Source: Limnoperna fortunei (lineage: Eukaryota; Mollusca; Bivalvia; Mytilida; Modiolidae). Taken from it: 64,000 nucleotides of DNA. This document shows positions 59,286-64,000 of this stretch, piece after piece. Positions within the stretch are counted from its first letter, which is position 1. Each line of letters begins with the position of its first letter. The position numbers and the translations under genes were made by a program. A model generated the notes under the pieces. That model did not search any database. It was not told the origin of the DNA and worked only from the letters and a program-made list of their open reading frames with translations. Location of the stretch: the NCBI GenBank assembly GCA_944474755.1, contig OX104115.1, positions 62,376,648-62,440,647 on the forward strand. The letters run 5' to 3'.

Positions 59286-59946
59286 TTAAGCATAATTTTG
59301 ACAGGCCAAACACGTACAATTTTTTCCATTCCAAAAAGACAGCTGACTTTTAAACTGATTGAAGTTAGTGATAGATCTAAATTTCTCTGGTAGTGAATTC
59401 CAAAGTACAGGGGCAGCATACCTAAAAGACTTCTTACCAAACTTTGTAGAGTTTACTCTTGGCACCTGTAGCAAATTAGAATACCTAAAATTATAACTAG
59501 TCTCTTTCCTGTGCAGCAAGTTACTTAAAACAGGTGGTGCTAAGCCATACAATATCTTAAAAGTTTCAATAGCCATTGTTCTTTTTCTTTTTACATACAT
59601 AGTGGGTAGTTTTGCTCTTTCCAACAGATTATCATAAGAAGATTCAAAATCATAGTATACAAATCTTAAAGCTCTCTCCTGTATTTTTTCAATTTTATTT
59701 GTGTTAGCTTCGGAACAAAAATGCCACGATAATGGACAAAAATAAAAATTTGACTGTATAAAAGTGTGAAAAATAGTTAGCCTGTTCAACTTCCTTAGAT
59801 TTTTACCAATACGTTTAAGAATGTTTAATTGCTGAACAGCTTTTTTACACAAGTTTGTTATGTGAAAATCAAAGTTTAGCTCGAAATCAATATCAACCCC
59901 TAAAAGTTTAACAAGGTCATCACACGTGATTTTAGATGTGCCAATA
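59286..59946 (-). CDS. LINE ORF, part 3: C-terminal domain
   Basis: Continues after the frame change with DDLVKLLGVDIDFELNFDF, KLNRLTIFHTFIQSNFYFCP, FRYAAPVLWNSLPEKFR and a CTCLAC Cys pair before the stop at 59,286. The same C-terminal motifs occur in LINE copy 1. Confidence 0.8.
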
Positions 59947-60945
59947 TCAAAAAACAGGAGATTTATTGTGTGTTTTGGTACCCACGGCTATTGCCTGAAA
60001 TTTTGCAGGATTTGCCTGCATACAGTTGAATTTAAACCAATTAATTAATACATTGCTTTCTGACTGGAATACATCAATTACCTGATTGTAATCAGAAGAA
60101 TGAAAGGAAAGAGTATTGTCATCAGCATAGTTGTATAAATCCTTATTTTTGATGAAATAAAAAATATCATTGATAAAAACATTAAAGAGTAAGGGTCCTA
60201 AAATCGACCCTTGTGGAACCCCTTTTTGAATTTCAGCCCAGCTGCTGACACAGTTGCCAATTTTAATTTGCTGTTTTCTTTTTGTTAAGTAAGAATTTAA
60301 AAGGTCAGCAGATTTCTTATTAATACCATATGCTGAGAGTTTACAAATAAGAATGTCATGTGGAAGACAGTCAAAGGCCTTAGACAGGTCCATAAGAATG
60401 GCTGCAACATATTCATTATTGTCTAAGGCTTTTTTCCAGTCTTCCAGCAGTCTTATAAGAGTTGTTTGACACCCATGGCCTTTGCGAAAGGCACATAAAA
60501 AATTATCAAAAATGTTATTAAAATAACTACATAGCTGTTCTGATAAAACCTTCTCATAAATCTTTGATGGAATAGGAAGGATACTGACAGGTCTATAATT
60601 ACTCTTTGTGAATGGATCATTTTTCTTAAATAAAGGTGTCACCTGGGCTTCTTTGAGCCTGTTTGGAAAGACAGATGTTTCTATAGTAAAATTTATGAGT
60701 TTGGTAATGTTTGGTACCATTGATGCCTTCCCTATTTTCATTAGTTTGACTGATACTTTGTCAACACCAGTTGCTTTTTTTACTTTAAATTTATCAATTA
60801 TTTTAGTAACAGAAATGTCATTTGTAGGTAAAAATTGAAAATTATCTTTTTGAAAACCTTTTTCATTGATTTTGTCCAGACTATGATGTTGATTTTCATC
60901 AAAGTTGTAATCTTTGCCAATTTCTTTGGCTACATTAACAAAAAA
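59947..60945 (-). CDS. LINE ORF, part 2: reverse transcriptase
   Basis: Begins in effect at VNVAKEIGKDYN. RT blocks: KATGVDKVS, NYRPVSILP, FRKGHGCQTTL, LMDLSKAFDCLPHD, GVPQGSILGPLLFNVFINDI and the catalytic YADDNTLSF. It closes at a run of 6 (59,949-59,954) where five would keep the frame (SPVFDIG). The RT itself has no nonsense codon. Confidence 0.85.
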   Translation of the reverse strand, partial: FFVNVAKEIGKDYNFDENQHHSLDKINEKGFQKDNFQFLPTNDISVTKIIDKFKVKKATGVDKVSVKLMKIGKASMVPNITKLINFTIETSVFPNRLKEAQVTPLFKKNDPFTKSNYRPVSILPIPSKIYEKVLSEQLCSYFNNIFDNFLCAFRKGHGCQTTLIRLLEDWKKALDNNEYVAAILMDLSKAFDCLPHDILICKLSAYGINKKSADLLNSYLTKRKQQIKIGNCVSSWAEIQKGVPQGSILGPLLFNVFINDIFYFIKNKDLYNYADDNTLSFHSSDYNQVIDVFQSESNVLINWFKFNCMQANPAKFQAIAVGTKTHNKSPVF

Positions 60946-62224
60946 AAATAAATATTTCTGCCACTTCCTCATTTTTAGATAAAACTTTATCATCTTCTTT
61001 CAGAATTATTTTTGGTTGAGTGCCAGTTGTCTTTTGGGAAAAGTAAGGCTTGATTGTTTTCCAAAAATCTACATTCTTACATCCACCCAGACATCTTTCT
61101 TGAAAATATTTATTTTCTGATTTTCTTTTGAGCTTATTTACAAGATTTCTCTTAGTTTTATATTTTTCCCAGTTCTTTGAGCTTTTTTTGTTTAAAAAGT
61201 TTGAATGCGACATTTTCTTTTCATATATTGCCTTTCTAAGTTCTCTGTTCATGTAAGGAAGTTGATTGTTTTTCTTATACATTTCTTTAATTGGTACATG
61301 CTTATCAAATACTTTACAGATTTCTGATTCATAATCTTCATATACTTTATTAACATGTGATTCAATAGTATCAGGACTCTCAGATTGAAAAATAGACGGT
61401 AGACTTACATGTATATTAGCTAAATCGTTATTCAGCAATTCTTCATTTAGATTTTTAAAACTTCTATATTTAATTCTTTGCTTCTCATTTGAGGGTGCAG
61501 TGTTATTGATAACTGTACTAATCATATTATGACAGTCACTAATACCAGAAGCTACATTTAAAGTTTTTATACATAAGTTTTTAGAATTAGTAAGTATAAC
61601 ATCCAGTAAAGACTCTTTACAATTTTTCATATGACAAGTTAGTTCTTTAATTAAATTGTCTAAATCAAAAACATCCATAAGTTCAACTAGTGTTTTTCTT
61701 TTTGATTCATTGATCATATCATAGTTCATATCCCCAATGATCATATAATTATCATACATTGTTATACATTTATCTACTGTGCTAGAGAATTCTTTACTAA
61801 AACAAGCATCTTTCATGCTCGGTGGTCTATAAATACAAATGATGACCCATTTTGTTTTGTTCAAAATTACCTCATAAATAATGTTTTCTAAAATATTATT
61901 TTCCAAATCAGTTCTTCTTCTTGCAGGTATCTCTGATCTTATTAAAGCTTCAATTCCACCACCCTTTATGTCTCTGTCTTGTCTTTCTATCTTGTAACCT
62001 GCAATTTCAAACAAAGAATTCCTATATGATGAGTCAAGTTTTGTTTCTGATATAAACATCAAGTCTACAGTTTTATTTAAAAATAGATCTTTAACTTCAA
62101 CAAACTTGGATTTTACGCTGTTAATATTCAGATGAGCAACAAAGAATTTATTTGGGTGAGACTGCCTTACTGCTTTGATTTCATTGAATACTGATAGATT
62201 TTCATCATAGAAACTGTTTATCAT
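60935..62224 (-). CDS. LINE ORF, part 1: APE endonuclease and linker
   Basis: First ATG at 62,224. Endonuclease motifs in order: HLNINS, ISETKLD, GYKIERQDRDIKGGG, YRPPS, GDMNYDM, LLDVILTN and SDCHNM. A Lys-rich linker (NLVNKLKRKSENKYFQERCLG) follows to the RT start. It closes at the T run of 9 (60,940-60,948, plus-strand A); eight would continue into FFVNVAKEIG. Cleaves target DNA to prime reverse transcription. Confidence 0.85.
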   Translation of the reverse strand: MINSFYDENLSVFNEIKAVRQSHPNKFFVAHLNINSVKSKFVEVKDLFLNKTVDLMFISETKLDSSYRNSLFEIAGYKIERQDRDIKGGGIEALIRSEIPARRRTDLENNILENIIYEVILNKTKWVIICIYRPPSMKDACFSKEFSSTVDKCITMYDNYMIIGDMNYDMINESKRKTLVELMDVFDLDNLIKELTCHMKNCKESLLDVILTNSKNLCIKTLNVASGISDCHNMISTVINNTAPSNEKQRIKYRSFKNLNEELLNNDLANIHVSLPSIFQSESPDTIESHVNKVYEDYESEICKVFDKHVPIKEMYKKNNQLPYMNRELRKAIYEKKMSHSNFLNKKSSKNWEKYKTKRNLVNKLKRKSENKYFQERCLGGCKNVDFWKTIKPYFSQKTTGTQPKIILKEDDKVLSKNEEVAEIFIFFC

Positions 62225-62260
62225 TGTGCATTGTGAAGGTAACAATTACAGGAATATTAT

Positions 62261-63184
62261 ATTATGTTGCCAAATCTGTGTAGACTGTGTTTATATTATT
62301 TCGAGTGGATATCATAATAACTTTAAAAGAAAATTTTGGCCTTGTTTGATTTTGCCCAGGTAAACGTCAGACGAATAAGAACACCCATACGCATCTGCTA
62401 TCCACAAAAACAACTCAATTAAAGCTTGACATACATATACCTTTCATTAATATAGGCCCCTCCTCCTTTTTTCTAAAAAAAACAGAGACACTGTTCTACT
62501 TGTTTTATCATATGTTCCATTTTGTCCAAACTTAAAATACTTTTTAATCCAGTGCATAAACAGAGGAAAAGAATACATTTCCGCATTTAAAAAGACTTGA
62601 GTTCTTCATGTATTATACCCCTGGGGCCATGGGCAAAAATTTGCATATGGTAAAAAAGTTAATTTCCATGCCTGCAGATAATAACAGATATAAATACAAA
62701 GCTACTATTAACAATTGCACTAATAACACATATCACTAATTATCTTGACACCTGTCTCGTTTCATTTTTTGTATAACTTATCTTTTGGCCAAACCAGGTT
62801 ATAATATGGTGAATGTCGGTTGGGCGGCGAAACAATTTTAGTAACAGTTTTATCAGCAACTACTAAACACATTCTATTGAAATTTGGTGTGCAGCATCAC
62901 CATGGCCTCCAATAACGTGGGATTCGATTTCATGTTTGTAACTCACCTTCTATCTGTTCAACGAAATTGGGCCATTTCTGTCTTTGAAAGATTCTTTAAA
63001 TACTTGATTTAGTTCAGTGCGTTATTTAATATTTTAATGTAGATATGTGTATAATTCAACAAGCAATAGGTAAAATTTCATCACATTGAACAGTTCTGTA
63101 ACTAATTATTCACAAACTATTTATTAAATTTGGTGTCTCATTTAAGTTAGAATTTGACATTTTATTTTGTTTTTTTCTTTATAG
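62261..63184. other. no gene seen
   Basis: AT-rich. Related phrases ending in aaatttggtgt near 62,890 and 63,138 suggest an old internal repeat. Confidence 0.4.
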
Positions 63185-63270
63185 ATTGAGAATATCAGAA
63201 TTGTTTCAAGACAGATCATGGTTTATCATCACATGAAGATTTAATATTTATATTGTGAACTGGTCAGGTA
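63185..63270 (+). repeat. exon-like repeat, copy 1
   Basis: Preceded by tttctttatag and followed by AACTGGTCAG/GTAAGAG, so it has splice-like borders. All frames contain stops. Similar to 63,844-63,940. Confidence 0.5.
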
Positions 63271-63619
63271 AGAGTAATTATTATAATATTGGAAAATAAT
63301 TTTGTGTTTATAACTTTTGTTGGGTTACTATAAATCTGGTTATTTAGTTGAACAATTTAGACTTCTTGGCACTCGGCCCATTACAATACATTTTCAAAAG
63401 TTGACAATTCTGTTCTGAAATAAATGGTCACACCCCTTTGTCTAAAAAAATGGAGTTAAAACTGTACCACTTATCATTTTCTGAAATAAATTTAAAAACG
63501 TAAATAACCTATAATCATTGCATCATGATTTCAGATTTAATCTGTATGTTTTGAGGTCAGGTAAGACTAATTTTAGAGAAAATTCAAGATATAAAAAGAT
63601 TCATGTTTTATAAATGAGA

Positions 63620-63662
63620 CGAGGCCTTGGTGAAAGAGTGGTTAAGTTAGTTTTTCAATTAC
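63620..63662 (+). mobile_element. SINE head fragment
   Basis: gacgaggccttggtgaaaga then gtggttaagttagtt matches the tRNA-like head of the SINE family; the rest is missing. Confidence 0.55.
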
Positions 63663-63843
63663 CTTAAAAAAAATACCAAAAAAAAGCACCACAGTAGTAG
63701 TACTAAAATGACATGGGAAGTACACTGGACAAAAAAAAACACAATCTCTTTCAGCCTTTTGTTGTTCCACAGAAGACTGTCAATATGATGAATCCATTGT
63801 ACTAAAATCTAACTTATAATTGAACAGTTTTTTTTCCTTTTTA

Positions 63844-63940
63844 GATTGAAAATGTCCAAATTGTTTGATGAGGGATAGTATACGGTGTATCATCACTTCA
63901 AGACTTTACACTTAAAAGTTTATATTGCTAACTGGTCAGG
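63844..63940 (+). repeat. exon-like repeat, copy 2
   Basis: Starts ATTGAAAATGTCCAAATTG after a tttttag and ends AACTGGTCAG/GTAAGAC, parallel to copy 1 about 660 bp upstream. A shorter related end (tgaggtcaggtaagacta) lies near 63,552. Non-coding in all frames. Confidence 0.5.
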
Positions 63941-64000
63941 TAAGACTAATTTTTCTAATATTGGAAATGAATTTTTATGTCATAAAGATAATACAAGATA

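Larger units (their letters stand above)
58765..62260 (-). mobile_element. nearly full-length APE-type LINE (CR1/Jockey-like), copy 2
   Basis: Endonuclease, reverse transcriptase and C-terminal domain are all present in order in three open segments separated by two one-base gains in A/T runs. The 3' non-coding region (59,285 to about 58,765) contains a 40-bp tandem duplication and ends near an aaaataaaataat tail. No ORF1 was seen to the right. The superfamily assignment is from motif memory; clade not resolved. Confidence 0.85.

Overview
The window looks like nuclear DNA of a bivalve mollusc. It is AT-rich and intron-dense. It carries a tRNA-derived SINE that matches what I remember of the molluscan V-SINE/RUDI type, long arrays built on AGGTCA/TGACCT words, a DIRS-type tyrosine-recombinase retroelement relic, and two receptor-like genes of types I associate with bivalve genomes. 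Species cannot be given from the sequence alone.

Layout. (1) 1-16,266 is one large repeat field. It starts with 3.5 almost identical copies of a 2.1-kb unit (1-7,481), followed by six more diverged 1.43-1.55-kb units (7,482-16,266). Both share a core made of ~290-bp sub-repeats, each centred on a 46-bp cluster of nuclear-receptor-like half-sites. (2) 16,282-18,383 holds two candidate exons of an unidentified minus-strand gene; the repeat field begins a few bases into the intron after the second. (3) 18,787-29,183 is a plus-strand multi-exon gene. It has a Cys-rich ectodomain, one membrane helix, a STAND-type NTPase and 14 ankyrin repeats, broken by several one-base frame errors and one nonsense codon. 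(4) 30,144-35,043 is a non-autonomous transposon with CACTA/TAGTG ends, an AAC target duplication and very long inverted repeats. Part of it was tandemly duplicated up to 36,448. (5) 38,476-40,713 holds a full SINE with perfect target duplication, a DIRS relic and two fold-back sequences. (6) 41,147-57,243 is a minus-strand gene of at least six exons: signal peptide, EGF-like Cys-rich modules, membrane helix and tail. It has two possible last exons encoding different cytoplasmic tails, and its introns contain LINE and SINE copies. (7) 58,765-62,260 is a nearly complete APE-type LINE on the minus strand. (8) 62,260-64,000 has no recognisable gene but contains a diverged pair of exon-like repeats.

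How the parts relate. The two best genes each combine a Cys-rich extracellular part with a membrane helix and a signalling-type interior: a STAND NTPase plus ankyrins in one, tyrosine motifs in the other. They suggest a receptor-rich, possibly immune-related neighbourhood heavily reshaped by transposons.

A caution runs through the window. About ten apparent frameshifts all fall in short A or T runs, in both host genes and in the LINE. Either these are real lesions or the assembly carries homopolymer length errors, so the pseudogene calls are provisional.
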